A DNA stretch of 26,570 nt from SIG672 sp045535095 (GCA_045535095.1 JAZSKY010000049.1:1-26570), one strand, 5' to 3'. Counted from the first letter of the stretch, positions 6,766 through 14,624 are shown. The notes: a model not told the origin generated them from the letters alone. Made by a program: numbers and translations.

Positions 6766-6791
6766 GCGGGAGGCCCTTTTTGAGCCTCCCG
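6766..6791 (-). terminator. Terminator hairpin after the aldolase gene
   Basis: CGGGAGGC (6767-6774) and GCCTCCCG (6784-6791) form an 8-base GC-rich stem; on the minus strand it is followed by CTTTTAAAAA. It lies between fba and the thioesterase gene. Confidence 0.65.
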
Positions 6792-6802
6792 TATTATTTT
6801 GA

Positions 6803-7762
6803 TTAAAGGGTGTTCTGCGATCCGAGAACGTTGATGATCTTATGCTTAACCATTTCCTTAACCTCGCTTCTTGCAACCGAGAGATAAGTACGGGGGTCAA
6901 ATGCAGAGGGATCCTCTACGAACTTTCTGCGGATACCTGCGGTAAGAGCAAGACGGATATCGGAGTCGATATTGATCTTGCATACTGCCATCTTTGCTGC
7001 CTTACGGAGCTGCTCTTCGGGAATACCTACTGCATCGGGAAGTGCGCCGCCACAGGAGTTGATCTCCTTAACGTGTGCCTGCGATACCGAGGATGCGCCG
7101 TGAAGAACGATCGGGAATCCGGGGAGACGCTTCTCGATCTCCTCGAGAATATCGAAACGGAGGGGCGGAGGAATGAGGATTCCTTCCTCGTTTCTCGTGC
7201 ACTGTGCAGGGGTGAACTTATATGCGCCGTGAGAGGTTCCGATCGAGATAGCGAGCGAGTCAACGCCGGTGCGACCTACGAACTCTTCAACCTCTTCGGG
7301 TCTGGTGTAGGAGGAATGCTCTGCTACTACGTCGTCCTCAACACCTGCGAGAACGCCGAGCTCGCCCTCAACGACAACGCCGTGAGCGTGAGCGTATTCA
7401 ACTACCTTCTTTGTAACTGCGATATTCTCCTCGAAGGAGTGGTGAGATCCGTCGATCATAACCGAGGTAAATCCACCGTCGATACAAGCCTTGCAGATCT
7501 CAAAGTCTGCGCCGTGGTCGAGGTGAAGTGCGAGGTCGATGCCCGAATCCTCGATAGCCGCCTTTGCGAGAGCGAGGAGGTATGCCTGCTTAGCGTACTT
7601 TCTTGCGCCTGCAGAAACCTGAAGAATAACGGGAGACTTAGTTTCTCCTGCCGCCTCTGCGATAGCCTGGATTATCTCCATATTGTTGATATTGAATGCG
7701 CCGATAGCGTATCCGCCTGCATAGGCCTTTTTGAACATTTCTGTCGTAGTAACGAGTGCCAT
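6803..7762 (-). CDS. fba: Class II fructose-bisphosphate aldolase
   Basis: 319 residues of the zinc-dependent class II family: cleaves fructose 1,6-bisphosphate to dihydroxyacetone phosphate and glyceraldehyde 3-phosphate in glycolysis. Visible signatures are AFNINNMEIIQAI (22-34), the LDHG motif with catalytic Asp82 and zinc-ligand His83, MIDGSHHSFEENI (102-114), VEGELG, AISIGTSHGAYKF (His178) and VLHGASSV (His221). Length is slightly above the ~285-310 usual for the short class II form. AAGGAGA precedes the ATG and a good sigma-A promoter lies 38 bases further up, so it is transcribed on its own. Highly conserved; the long open frame on the opposite strand is only its shadow. Confidence 0.96.
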   Translation of the reverse strand: MALVTTTEMFKKAYAGGYAIGAFNINNMEIIQAIAEAAGETKSPVILQVSAGARKYAKQAYLLALAKAAIEDSGIDLALHLDHGADFEICKACIDGGFTSVMIDGSHHSFEENIAVTKKVVEYAHAHGVVVEGELGVLAGVEDDVVAEHSSYTRPEEVEEFVGRTGVDSLAISIGTSHGAYKFTPAQCTRNEEGILIPPPLRFDILEEIEKRLPGFPIVLHGASSVSQAHVKEINSCGGALPDAVGIPEEQLRKAAKMAVCKINIDSDIRLALTAGIRRKFVEDPSAFDPRTYLSVARSEVKEMVKHKIINVLGSQNTL

Positions 7763-7799
7763 TATGTGTTCTCCTTAAAATTTAATATTTTACTGTTAT

Positions 7800-7828
7800 A
7801 TTCTACACTTTTTTTCGGCAAAAATCAA
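7800..7828 (-). promoter_or_regulatory. Sigma-A promoter of fba
   Basis: Minus-strand TTGATT (7828-7823), 17-base spacer, TAGAAT (7805-7800), 38 bases before the start codon of fba. Confidence 0.65.
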
Positions 7829-7877
7829 GTGCTTTTGATATTTTTTTGGCAAAGACTTGAATTTTTGTAGAAATACT

Positions 7878-7909
7878 ATACGGGAGAGCCTAAAATGACT
7901 CTCCCGTAT
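7878..7909. terminator. Hairpin after the mazF-like gene (possible terminator)
   Basis: ATACGGGAGAG (7878-7888) and CTCTCCCGTAT (7899-7909) are perfect 11-base arms just beyond the mazF stop. No clear T-run follows on the minus strand, so termination is probable but not certain. Confidence 0.55.
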
Positions 7910-7922
7910 GTATGCTTTTACA

Positions 7923-8393
7923 TCACTTTTCCTCTTTTTCGCCCGAAAACTGTCGGTCGTTTCCTCCCGAGACGGGTGCTGACGCCGCCACTGCGCTCGG
8001 AAGTGTAGTAGATTGCTGTGCGTAAGGAACCTCGCAAAGACCGAAGCTGACGCTTATTGCGTCGTTCACCTGACGCATCACTCTCTCGTCGAGATGCCCC
8101 ATTTTCTCCTTGAGGCGCTGCTTATCGAGCGTTCTTATCTGTTCAAGCAGTATTACCGAATTTCTCGACAGACCGTAATTTTCAGCGTCTCCCGTATCGT
8201 CGCGGCAGACGTCGATATGGGTTGGAAGTCTGTTTTTACCGAGTCTGCTCGTTATCGCCGCCGCAATGACCGTTGGGCTATACTTATTTCCTATATCGTT
8301 TTGTATGATAAGAACCGGTCGTAGTCCTCCCTGCTCCGAACCGATGACCGGACTCAGGTCTGCGTAATATATATCTCCACGTTTTACTGTCAC
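7923..8393 (-). CDS. MazF/PemK-family endoribonuclease, no antitoxin adjacent
   Basis: About 156 residues. The start TVKRGDIYYADLSPVIGSEQGGLRPVLIIQND is close to Bacillus NdoA/EndoA (MazF), followed by TVIAAAITSR, LPTHIDV, SVILLEQIRTLDK and MRQVNDAISVSFGL. This family cuts single-stranded RNA at short sequence motifs. A tail of about 35 residues rich in S, A, P, G and E extends beyond the MazF fold. GTG at 8393 is chosen because GGAGA lies about ten bases upstream and it gives the usual MazF start; another GTG three codons earlier overlaps that site. No antitoxin gene is found within the 188 bases upstream, so it is either solitary or paired with a distant gene, as sometimes seen in Clostridia. 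Confidence 0.92.
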   Translation of the reverse strand: MTVKRGDIYYADLSPVIGSEQGGLRPVLIIQNDIGNKYSPTVIAAAITSRLGKNRLPTHIDVCRDDTGDAENYGLSRNSVILLEQIRTLDKQRLKEKMGHLDERVMRQVNDAISVSFGLCEVPYAQQSTTLPSAVAASAPVSGGNDRQFSGEKEEK

Positions 8394-8451
8394 TTTGTTC
8401 ACTCTCCGTATATTTTCTTTTCCGATATTATTTTTTCCATAAGCGGCGGAT

Positions 8452-8481
8452 TTTAAACGCCACGCATCGAAAGTCGGTCAA
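8452..8481 (-). promoter_or_regulatory. Possible weak promoter of the mazF-like gene
   Basis: Minus-strand TTGACC (8481-8476), 18-base spacer, TTTAAA (8457-8452). The region 8394-8549 otherwise holds only a small hairpin, CGCAAGC/GCTTGCG (8515-8530), and no credible reading frame. Confidence 0.35.
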
Positions 8482-8549
8482 AAAGAAATCGACCGCTTGT
8501 TACATAATATGCGCCGCAAGCGAGCTTGCGAGAAAAAGAGAACGAAACA

Positions 8550-8577
8550 AAAAGCCGCAGCTTTCGCTGCGGCTTTT
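8550..8577 (-). terminator. Rho-independent terminator after the DUF1963-like gene
   Basis: AAAAGCCGCAGC (8550-8561) and GCTGCGGCTTTT (8566-8577) form a perfect 12-base stem with a 4-base loop and T-run on the minus strand, five bases past the stop codon. Confidence 0.88.
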
Positions 8578-8581
8578 GGCG

Positions 8582-9106
8582 TTATATCAGCTTTGCCTCT
8601 CCGAAATAGAGCTTCGAGAGGGCGTTTTTTGAAATTTTTATTTTCTTTTTTCCGTTAAGGAAGCCAAACACACTATCGGGTGCGCTTGTAAAGTCGAAGA
8701 GTATTATATCCTCTCCGTCAGGCTCGGCGCTTGAGATGAACGATTCTCCGAGTCTCTGCTCGCCGTCCTTATAAAATCGGACGCTATACTCCGGACTGTC
8801 GTACAGTCCATCGTTGAAATCCTCGACCACCGTATCGGGGGTATCTGCAAAGAAGCGGATCCTTACGGGGTTTTCCTTATCTTCAAGGTCGAAAAACAGG
8901 TAAATATATCCGTCTTTTGGGAAAAGTCCGTATCCACCGAAGTCGGTAAAGTCGGCAAGTGCTATCTGACAGACGAATATCTCACTATCCGAGAATACTG
9001 CATCGTCAAACCATTCACCGGGTATCGTCGGCGAGCCGAAAAATCTGCTGACCGCCTCATTTTTACATTTATCGCCCGAAAGCGAAATGATTACCTTGTT
9101 GTCCAT
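8582..9106 (-). CDS. DUF1963/YwqG-like protein
   Basis: 174-residue soluble acidic protein. SRFFGSPTIPGEW followed by FVCQIALADFTDFGGYGLFPKDGYIYLFFDL resembles the start of DUF1963 (YwqG) proteins, where a 'GG.P.LP..W..C', then 'QINL', then 'G.L.FF' pattern is usual. A matching C-terminal GDED.ILFDF region is present, and it ends NGKKKIKISKNALSKLYFGEAKLI. It is shorter than typical YwqG (~260 residues). The function of the family is not established. AAAAGG precedes the ATG, and it starts six bases after the stop of the surface-protein gene, so both are one transcript ending in the strong terminator at 8550-8577. Family call moderate. Confidence 0.6.
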   Translation of the reverse strand: MDNKVIISLSGDKCKNEAVSRFFGSPTIPGEWFDDAVFSDSEIFVCQIALADFTDFGGYGLFPKDGYIYLFFDLEDKENPVRIRFFADTPDTVVEDFNDGLYDSPEYSVRFYKDGEQRLGESFISSAEPDGEDIILFDFTSAPDSVFGFLNGKKKIKISKNALSKLYFGEAKLI

Positions 9107-9112
9107 TTAAAA

Positions 9113-10579
9113 TTACCTTTTCTTCTCTGATACTAATCTTTGAATCAGTATCGCGATAACGCCGACAAGGGCGAACGCCACAAGCACGAGCGTGATATTC
9201 ACGACGAGCACCGATCTGCCCGACATCGCCTTAAGCTCGCTCGGACTTGAAAGGTCGAGTCCGTCTCCCCAGATGTCGCCGCCCGTTTCTCCGCCTATCG
9301 GAAGCACCTGCGGACGCGATGCGCCGCACTCGGTACAGATATAGGTGGTTATCATATTGTCGTTTTCCTCTGACGACGTTTCGACGTAGTTATGACCGAG
9401 CATCGGTATCTCTTCTACGTACGATTCACCGCAGATACAGGTGAATTTCTTTCGTCCGCTCGACTCGCAGTCGGCCTTTTTCTCGATTACCGAGTAGTAG
9501 GAATGTTCTATCTTAGCGGTCGGGTCTTCCCTGCGCTCAACGTGACATTCTCTGCATTTTCTGTACGTATATCCCGGACTTGTGCAGGTCGGCTCGACTA
9601 TCGAGTCCTCAAAATCGTGAGGAACAAGCTCGAGAGAGACCTCACTCATTAAAAATCCGCACTGAGTACAGTAAATGCTTTCGCTTCCGTGCTTCTGGCA
9701 GGTGGATTCTATGACCGACACCTCGCTCGGCGTATGGTCGATAGTATCCGTATAGTCTCTTTTATCGGTTACGTCGCACCCGACTCTGAGACAGGTATAT
9801 TCGGTATATCCACGCTGTGAGCAGGTGGGCGCAACTACTGTAAAGTCACCGAGCCCGTATTCGTGACCGAGAGGAGCTTCTCCCTCAACCACGCTCGGAA
9901 GGTGGCATCTTTTACATTCGTATATCTTATATCCGTGCTGTACGCAGTCAGGCTCGACGGTACGGACGAGATCGTTATCGTGTCCGAGAGCGTCCGCCTT
10001 CTTATTTCTCGTATATTCTCCGCACTTGGAGCATTTTTCGAGGGTGTATCCCTCCTCGGTGCAATTTGGAGAAATAGTGCTTTCAACCTCAAATGAGTGC
10101 GCGCAGGTGACGCTTATCTTACCGGACGAAACGCTCGCGGTCGCTCCGCTGACGTTTGCGTTTATCATGTGATCGCCGACCGAGGGCGTACCTATACTCT
10201 TGAAATAGACTGTGCATACCACTCCGTCAAGCTTCAGCGAGCTACTGCCTGCCTTGATCTTGACGTTATAGGGGTATCCTGCATTAACGCTTCCGTAGCT
10301 TTTATAAGAGCTTGAAAACTCGGCTTTTTCGATCTTGAAGCTCAGATTGTTATAGATAAGCGATATATCGAGCGTTTTTCCCGACGAAAGAGTCACGCCC
10401 GAAACTGTTATCGGGATCTTATAATATCCCGAGCTGTCGGTGCTATCCACGCTTCCGACCGAGACACTCGCGCCTGCCGCGTGAGAGGGTACAAGCGAGA
10501 GAGTGAGCGCGACGATAATTACTGCAAGCGAAAGAGTCGCCATAAGCCAACGCTTTATGCCGATACGCATTTTATTCAT
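9113..10579 (-). CDS. Membrane-anchored surface protein: cohesin-like domain plus Cys/His repeats
   Basis: About 488 residues. A signal peptide (MRIGIKRWLMATLSLAVIIV, cleaved near SHAA) is followed by a beta-rich domain of about 120 residues that resembles cohesin or related extracellular Ig-like modules (IPITVSGVTLSSGKTLDIS, LIYNNLSFKIEKAEFSSSY, TVYFKSIGTPSVGDHMINANV). Six to seven repeats of about 38 residues then follow, each with the pattern 'P.C...GY....C..C.........GH'. The protein ends in a transmembrane helix (VVNITLVLVAFALVGVIAIL) and basic tail RLVSEKKR. No LPxTG motif is seen. The ATG at 10579 is chosen because GAGGTGA lies six bases upstream; a GTG two codons earlier is too close. 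The repeats are common in clostridial surface proteins; ligand and role are unknown. Confidence 0.82.
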   Translation of the reverse strand: MNKMRIGIKRWLMATLSLAVIIVALTLSLVPSHAAGASVSVGSVDSTDSSGYYKIPITVSGVTLSSGKTLDISLIYNNLSFKIEKAEFSSSYKSYGSVNAGYPYNVKIKAGSSSLKLDGVVCTVYFKSIGTPSVGDHMINANVSGATASVSSGKISVTCAHSFEVESTISPNCTEEGYTLEKCSKCGEYTRNKKADALGHDNDLVRTVEPDCVQHGYKIYECKRCHLPSVVEGEAPLGHEYGLGDFTVVAPTCSQRGYTEYTCLRVGCDVTDKRDYTDTIDHTPSEVSVIESTCQKHGSESIYCTQCGFLMSEVSLELVPHDFEDSIVEPTCTSPGYTYRKCRECHVERREDPTAKIEHSYYSVIEKKADCESSGRKKFTCICGESYVEEIPMLGHNYVETSSEENDNMITTYICTECGASRPQVLPIGGETGGDIWGDGLDLSSPSELKAMSGRSVLVVNITLVLVAFALVGVIAILIQRLVSEKKR

Positions 10580-10619
10580 TTGCACTCACCTCACTTATTT
10601 AATACTGTTTAATATAAGA

Positions 10620-10648
10620 ATTATAACATAGTCGCCCGTAAATTGCAA
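10620..10648 (-). promoter_or_regulatory. Sigma-A promoter of the surface-protein/DUF1963 unit
   Basis: Minus-strand TTGCAA (10648-10643), 17-base spacer, TATAAT (10625-10620), 41 bases before the chosen ATG. Confidence 0.6.
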
Positions 10649-10671
10649 TAGCTATAAAGAGTTTTTACAAT

Positions 10672-11592
10672 TTATTCTTTTCCTATTTTTGCAAAATGCT
10701 TAAAGGTCACAGGCCAGACGATACCTGCAAAGGCAACGAGCAGGAAATATCTCACCGCGCTTGCCACGTGATGACCGCCGAAAAGGGCGTAAAGGGGCGC
10801 TTTCGTGACAGCCTTTAAGAGAAGGGCTATCGCAAGTCCTATAACGAGCTTTAATATCTGACCTAAAAGGCCTGCCTTCGTGTCAAAATTAACATACTTT
10901 TTATCAATGAAATATATCAGCGGAAATCCGAGGACAGCGCCGAGGAGCGAGTATGCGTTTTTGAGTCCCGAATCGTAGTTTTCGGGGTCGATATCTGCGG
11001 GGAAATTATAAAATTCAACGTAGAGAAGATAGAGAGTGGCTATCAGTATCACCGCGCCCATAAGGATATACATAACCTTTTCGTTATCAAAGGCGCGCTT
11101 TATTATCGGATACAAAGCGAAAACGATAACGAGTCCGACAGCAAGCGAGACCAAAACGTCAAGCGGAGTATGTACGCCGAGATACATTCTCGAAAGAGAG
11201 GTAAGTACTATCGCGAGGCACGAGAGAATGACAATCCATTTCTTTTTTCTGAAAAAGAGTCCTATTGAGCCGAAAACGCCGACTGCGTTCTGGGTGTGTC
11301 CGCTCGGAAAGGAGTATCCGGTTGCCTCTGCTCTTGCAGACTCGACTATCGTGAAATTCCCGTCTCTCACCCACGGGCGCTCTATTCTGAAGGCGAGCTT
11401 TAAAAACTGATTCAGCGTGATTCCCACAAAGCCTGTAAAGAGAAGGTAGTACCCTGCTCTTTTATCGGCGCACCAATAGACAAAGAGGGCTATTGCGAGG
11501 AATGCCGCCTCACTGCCGAGGTGGGTTATCAGCGAGAAAAATGCGTCAAGTACGGGGTTTCTTATTGATTCAAGAAAATACAGAAATTCCAT
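10672..11592 (-). CDS. PAP2-family membrane phosphatase
   Basis: 306-residue integral membrane protein with the three phosphatase motifs of type 2 phosphatidic acid phosphatases: KLAFRIERPW (about 66-75), YSFPSGHTQN (about 93-102, with catalytic His) and SRMYLGVHTPLDV (about 134-146, with nucleophile-activating His). About eight hydrophobic segments are visible, with a C-terminal extension beyond the usual core that holds three or four further helices. Substrates in the family are lipid phosphates such as undecaprenyl pyrophosphate or phosphatidylglycerol phosphate, acting at the outer face of the membrane. AAAGGAG precedes the ATG. It follows znuB by 18 bases on the same strand, so it is probably the last gene of the zinc operon. 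Confidence 0.92.
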   Translation of the reverse strand: MEFLYFLESIRNPVLDAFFSLITHLGSEAAFLAIALFVYWCADKRAGYYLLFTGFVGITLNQFLKLAFRIERPWVRDGNFTIVESARAEATGYSFPSGHTQNAVGVFGSIGLFFRKKKWIVILSCLAIVLTSLSRMYLGVHTPLDVLVSLAVGLVIVFALYPIIKRAFDNEKVMYILMGAVILIATLYLLYVEFYNFPADIDPENYDSGLKNAYSLLGAVLGFPLIYFIDKKYVNFDTKAGLLGQILKLVIGLAIALLLKAVTKAPLYALFGGHHVASAVRYFLLVAFAGIVWPVTFKHFAKIGKE

Positions 11593-11610
11593 TTACTTTC
11601 TCCTTTTATT

Positions 11611-12453
11611 TTATCTTCGGCAAAGTCCGAGGAGAGAAAAGATAGCGTAAACTACGATATTTACCGAAACGATAGTCGCGCCTGCGGGGGTGGACGCAAG
11701 GATCGTTATGAGAAGTCCGAGCGCGACACAGAAAACCGATACCGCCGCTGCGCAGAGAGTTACCGCCTTGAAGCTTTTAAAGACTCTCATTGCGCTTATT
11801 GCGGGGAAAACGATCAGCGCGGAAACGAGAAGCGCACCGACGAGATTCATAGCGAGAACTATGACGACAGCGCCGATAATTGCGATAAAGGTATTATATA
11901 CCGTAGCTTTAGTTCCCGTTGCAGAGGAAAAATCCTCGTCAAAGGTGACGGCAAATATCTTATTATAGAAGACAATGAAAACTCCTATTACAACCACCGA
12001 AAGAGCGGCGCAGAGGATAAGGTCGAGCTTTGTGAGAGATATTATCTTAACCGAGCCGAAAAGCGTGCCGCAAACGTCTCCGCTGACGTTTGACGAGGTC
12101 GAGAAAATACTGTTCAGAAGATAGCCGACGGCGAGCGCGCCGACCGAGATCATCGCGATAGCCGCGTCCGACTTGACCTTCGAGTTTTTACTGATGCGAA
12201 GGAGTATGACCGCCGCCACGATAGTTATGGGCAGAACTACGGTCATCTCGGAAACGACGCCTAAAACCGCCGCGACAGTCATCGCGCCAAAGGCGACGTG
12301 CGAAAGTCCGTCTCCTATCATGGAATAGCGCTTCAGAACCAGCACTACTCCGAGAAGTGAGGACGAGAGGGCGATGAGAATACCTGCAATAAACGCGTAT
12401 CTCACGAAGTCCATTTTGAGATAAAGCTCAAGGCTTGCTAAAATTTCGCTCAT
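11611..12453 (-). CDS. znuB: Zinc/manganese-type ABC transporter permease
   Basis: 280 residues of the ABC-3 family (ZnuB/MntB/AdcB). Typical segments: FVRYAFIAGILIALSSSLLGVVLVLKRYSMIGDGLSHVAFGA at the start (the SxIGDGLSH motif), VLPITIVAAVILLRI, LFGSVKIIS, and NLVGALLVSALIVFPAISAMRV near 200-225. About eight transmembrane helices. It forms the membrane channel for metal uptake. The start overlaps the znuC stop by four bases (ATGA), indicating translational coupling. Its place next to a Fur-family regulator and a His-rich binding protein favours zinc as the substrate. Confidence 0.93.
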   Translation of the reverse strand: MSEILASLELYLKMDFVRYAFIAGILIALSSSLLGVVLVLKRYSMIGDGLSHVAFGAMTVAAVLGVVSEMTVVLPITIVAAVILLRISKNSKVKSDAAIAMISVGALAVGYLLNSIFSTSSNVSGDVCGTLFGSVKIISLTKLDLILCAALSVVVIGVFIVFYNKIFAVTFDEDFSSATGTKATVYNTFIAIIGAVVIVLAMNLVGALLVSALIVFPAISAMRVFKSFKAVTLCAAAVSVFCVALGLLITILASTPAGATIVSVNIVVYAIFSLLGLCRR

Positions 12454-13166
12454 TTCTGCGCTTTCCCCCTTTCACCGATGAAGCGGCTTGATATTTCGGA
12501 GGCTACGTAGTCCTCTGTCTTTCCGAAGAAGAGGGGCTTTTCGCTGAGGTGGAGAATATGCGACGAATATTTCAGCGCCGCCTCAATATCGTGCGAGATC
12601 ATAACGACCGTTATTTTGCAGTTTTTGTTGAGATCCTCGATAAGCTCGTACATTTCGGCGCTTACCTTAGGATCAAGTCCTGCTACCGGCTCGTCGAGAA
12701 GGAGCATCTGACCTGTCGCGCAAAGCGCTCTTGCAAGAAGAACTCTCTGCTGCTGTCCGCCCGACAGCTCTCTGTAACATCTTGACGCGAGATCGCCTAT
12801 TCCGAGGCGCTCCATATTGACCGCCGCGCGTTCCTTTTCTCTTGATGTGTAGAAGGGGCGCAGTCCGCAGTCTCCAAGACAGCCCGAGAGGACTATTTCC
12901 TTGACGGTTGCGGGAAAATCTCTCTGCGCGGTGCTTTGCTGGGGGAGATATCCTATTGATTTCTGCGAAAGTCCGTCCGAAAAGACGACCTCACCCGAAA
13001 AGGGCTTTCTGAGTCCGAGAAGGGTTTTCATAAGGGTCGTTTTTCCCGATCCGTTTTCACCGACTATGCAGAGATAGTCGCCACGCTCAACGCAGAAATC
13101 GAGAGACGAGACTATCGTTTTGCCTTCGTATGCAAGGCTTACGTTTTTACATTCAAGCAGTGCCAT
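12450..13166 (-). CDS. znuC: Zinc ABC transporter ATP-binding protein
   Basis: 238 residues with a complete ABC ATPase set: Walker A GENGSGKT (37-44), Q-loop YLPQQST, signature LSGGQQQR (about 137-144), Walker B MLLLDEPVAGLD (about 155-166) and switch His in VMISHD. ABC-type metal import ATPases are close relatives. It lies two bases after the znuA stop and overlaps znuB, so the three transporter genes are tightly coupled. Confidence 0.94.
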   Translation of the reverse strand: MALLECKNVSLAYEGKTIVSSLDFCVERGDYLCIVGENGSGKTTLMKTLLGLRKPFSGEVVFSDGLSQKSIGYLPQQSTAQRDFPATVKEIVLSGCLGDCGLRPFYTSREKERAAVNMERLGIGDLASRCYRELSGGQQQRVLLARALCATGQMLLLDEPVAGLDPKVSAEMYELIEDLNKNCKITVVMISHDIEAALKYSSHILHLSEKPLFFGKTEDYVASEISSRFIGERGKAQK

Positions 13167-13168
13167 TT

Positions 13169-14131
13169 TCAGTTCATCGCCTTTCTGAAAGCGTCGAGAT
13201 TTTCGTACATTGCCGAAAGATAGCTGACGCCTTCTTCTATATCCTTTTTGCTGACGCTCTGAAGCGAATTTACGCTTAAAGAGACGATAGCATCGTTATT
13301 TGCCGCTTTTTTGAGAGTTTCCACTATATTCACTCCGCTTTTTTCAAGAGTGATGAGAGTTTTCGTGCCGCTTGCGTTTATATCCGAGGCAAGGCGCATA
13401 ACGGTTTCAAACGATGCGCCCGTTTCGGTCGAGCAGCCGTCAAAGGCGGCAGAATAGTTTATTTTGTAATCGTGCGCAAGGTAGGCAAAAGGGAATCTAT
13501 CCGCAAAGATGAGATAATTTCTTTCTGCCGTGCTTACCGCATTTTCGTATTCTTTGTCGAGTATATCGAGCTTTTCTTTATATTCCCTGCAGTTTTCTCT
13601 GTACTTTTCTGAAAAATCGGGATCTATTTCGCAAAGAGAGGCGCAAAGCGCGTCACACATAAGAGATGCCCTTTTCGGTGAGAGCCAGATATGCTCGTCG
13701 CTCTCGTGAGAATGTTCCCCGTGCGAGTGACCATGGTGGTCGTCCCCGTGGCAGATCACCTCGCCGACGTGGTCTATGAGGCGTACTCTCAGCGCGGTGC
13801 TTGTATTTTCGCCCTCGAGAAGCTCGTCCACCCATTTTTCAGACTCGCCGCCGATATAAACGAACATCTCGCAGGTGAGTATATCGGTCTTATCTGCCGC
13901 GCTTATCGTGTTTGTGTAGCTATGCATATCGCTTCCCTTATCGAGAAGGTAGATAACGTCAAATTCCTCTGCTCTATCCCCGAGGATATTCAGTATAAAA
14001 TCGTACTGCGCGAAGGCGGTACAAACTATCTTCCTCTTGCCGCTCGACACGCTTTCACACGAACAAAAGCAGAAGAGACTGCAAAAAATCGCGCAGAGCA
14101 GAAGAAGGGATATATATTTTCTTGTCTTCAT
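13169..14131 (-). CDS. znuA: Zinc ABC transporter substrate-binding lipoprotein
   Basis: 320 residues. A lipoprotein signal (MKTRKYISLLLLCAIFCSLF then FCSC, Cys25) anchors it to the outer face of the membrane. The mature part is a cluster A-I metal-binding protein: DMHSYTNTISAADKTDI carries the first His ligand, a His-rich loop HGDDHHGHSHGEHSH follows near 128-142, then DEHIWLSP with the second His, then FADRFPFAYL in place of the usual HDAFGYF, and FDGCSTETGASFET. The DRFPF form is common in clostridial members, so the departure from the textbook His is family-specific. The His-rich loop argues for zinc over manganese. AAGGAAG precedes the ATG, 21 bases after zur. Confidence 0.95.
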   Translation of the reverse strand: MKTRKYISLLLLCAIFCSLFCFCSCESVSSGKRKIVCTAFAQYDFILNILGDRAEEFDVIYLLDKGSDMHSYTNTISAADKTDILTCEMFVYIGGESEKWVDELLEGENTSTALRVRLIDHVGEVICHGDDHHGHSHGEHSHESDEHIWLSPKRASLMCDALCASLCEIDPDFSEKYRENCREYKEKLDILDKEYENAVSTAERNYLIFADRFPFAYLAHDYKINYSAAFDGCSTETGASFETVMRLASDINASGTKTLITLEKSGVNIVETLKKAANNDAIVSLSVNSLQSVSKKDIEEGVSYLSAMYENLDAFRKAMN

Positions 14132-14152
14132 AAAAGCTTCCTTATAAAATCA

Positions 14153-14557
14153 TTAAAGCGCGCATTTATCGCACACGCCGACGATGGTAGGTCTTTTTTC
14201 GTCTATATTGAAATGGCATTTCTTTACCATCTCGAAGATGCTCTTCTCCGCTTCCTCGTCCTCGAGGTGGCAGACCTGACCGCATCTCGTGCATTTGATA
14301 TGAATATGCTCTGCGCACGAGCATTTGCCCGTGTATCTGTAAACGAGAAATCGTCCGTCGGGAGATGCAGAGCGCTCCGCCTTGCCCAACTCAACGAGGC
14401 GCGAAAGCGTTCTGTAAACGGTGCTTTCGTTTATCTTCATATCGGGATTTTCGACGACGCATATTTCCGCCAGCTCTCTTGCCGAAAACTGTCTGTCCGG
14501 CTCGCCCTCGAGTATTTTAACAAGCGCTCTTCTCTGCTCGGTATCGTAGGTCTTCAT
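14153..14557 (-). CDS. zur: Fur-family metal regulator, probably Zur
   Basis: 134 residues with an N-terminal winged helix (KTYDTEQRRALVKIL, FSARELAEI, NESTVYRTLSRLVELGKAER) and a C-terminal dimer/metal domain carrying CSCAEHIHIKCTRCGQVCHLED and a closing CDKCAL. The two CxxC pairs form the structural zinc site of Fur proteins, and the HIH segment belongs to the sensory site. The ATG at 14557 has AAAGGA eight bases upstream; a longer in-frame start nine codons earlier lies within the putative operator. First gene of the znu operon, so zinc-responsive autoregulation is the likely job. Confidence 0.9.
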   Translation of the reverse strand: MKTYDTEQRRALVKILEGEPDRQFSARELAEICVVENPDMKINESTVYRTLSRLVELGKAERSASPDGRFLVYRYTGKCSCAEHIHIKCTRCGQVCHLEDEEAEKSIFEMVKKCHFNIDEKRPTIVGVCDKCAL

Positions 14558-14572
14558 CTTTTTTGTCCTTTC

Positions 14573-14597
14573 GCAAATTTGCAAATCACTTGCAAAT
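14573..14597. promoter_or_regulatory. Candidate Zur operator (TTTGCAA repeats)
   Basis: On the minus strand, directly after the zur -10 box, the sequence reads TTTGCAAGTGATTTGCAAA followed by TTTGC. It contains a perfect 10-base palindrome GCAAATTTGC (14573-14582) and two TTGCAAAT direct repeats 11 bases apart on the plus strand (14579 and 14590). Its position between -10 and ribosome binding site fits repression of the zinc operon. It does not match the Bacillus Zur box, so binding is inferred. Confidence 0.55.
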
Positions 14598-14624
14598 TAT
14601 ACCATCTTATTTGCCTTTTGTCAA
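14596..14624 (-). promoter_or_regulatory. Consensus sigma-A promoter of the zur-znu operon
   Basis: Minus-strand TTGACA (14624-14619), 17-base spacer, TATAAT (14601-14596): a perfect consensus promoter, 38 bases before the zur start, with the TTTGCAA repeats immediately downstream. Confidence 0.85.

Noticed and set aside
6842..7870. 342-codon open frame opposite the aldolase gene
   Set aside because: It mirrors a highly conserved aldolase gene, has no recognisable family signature, and covers the fba promoter. Codon bias of the real gene explains the open antisense frame.
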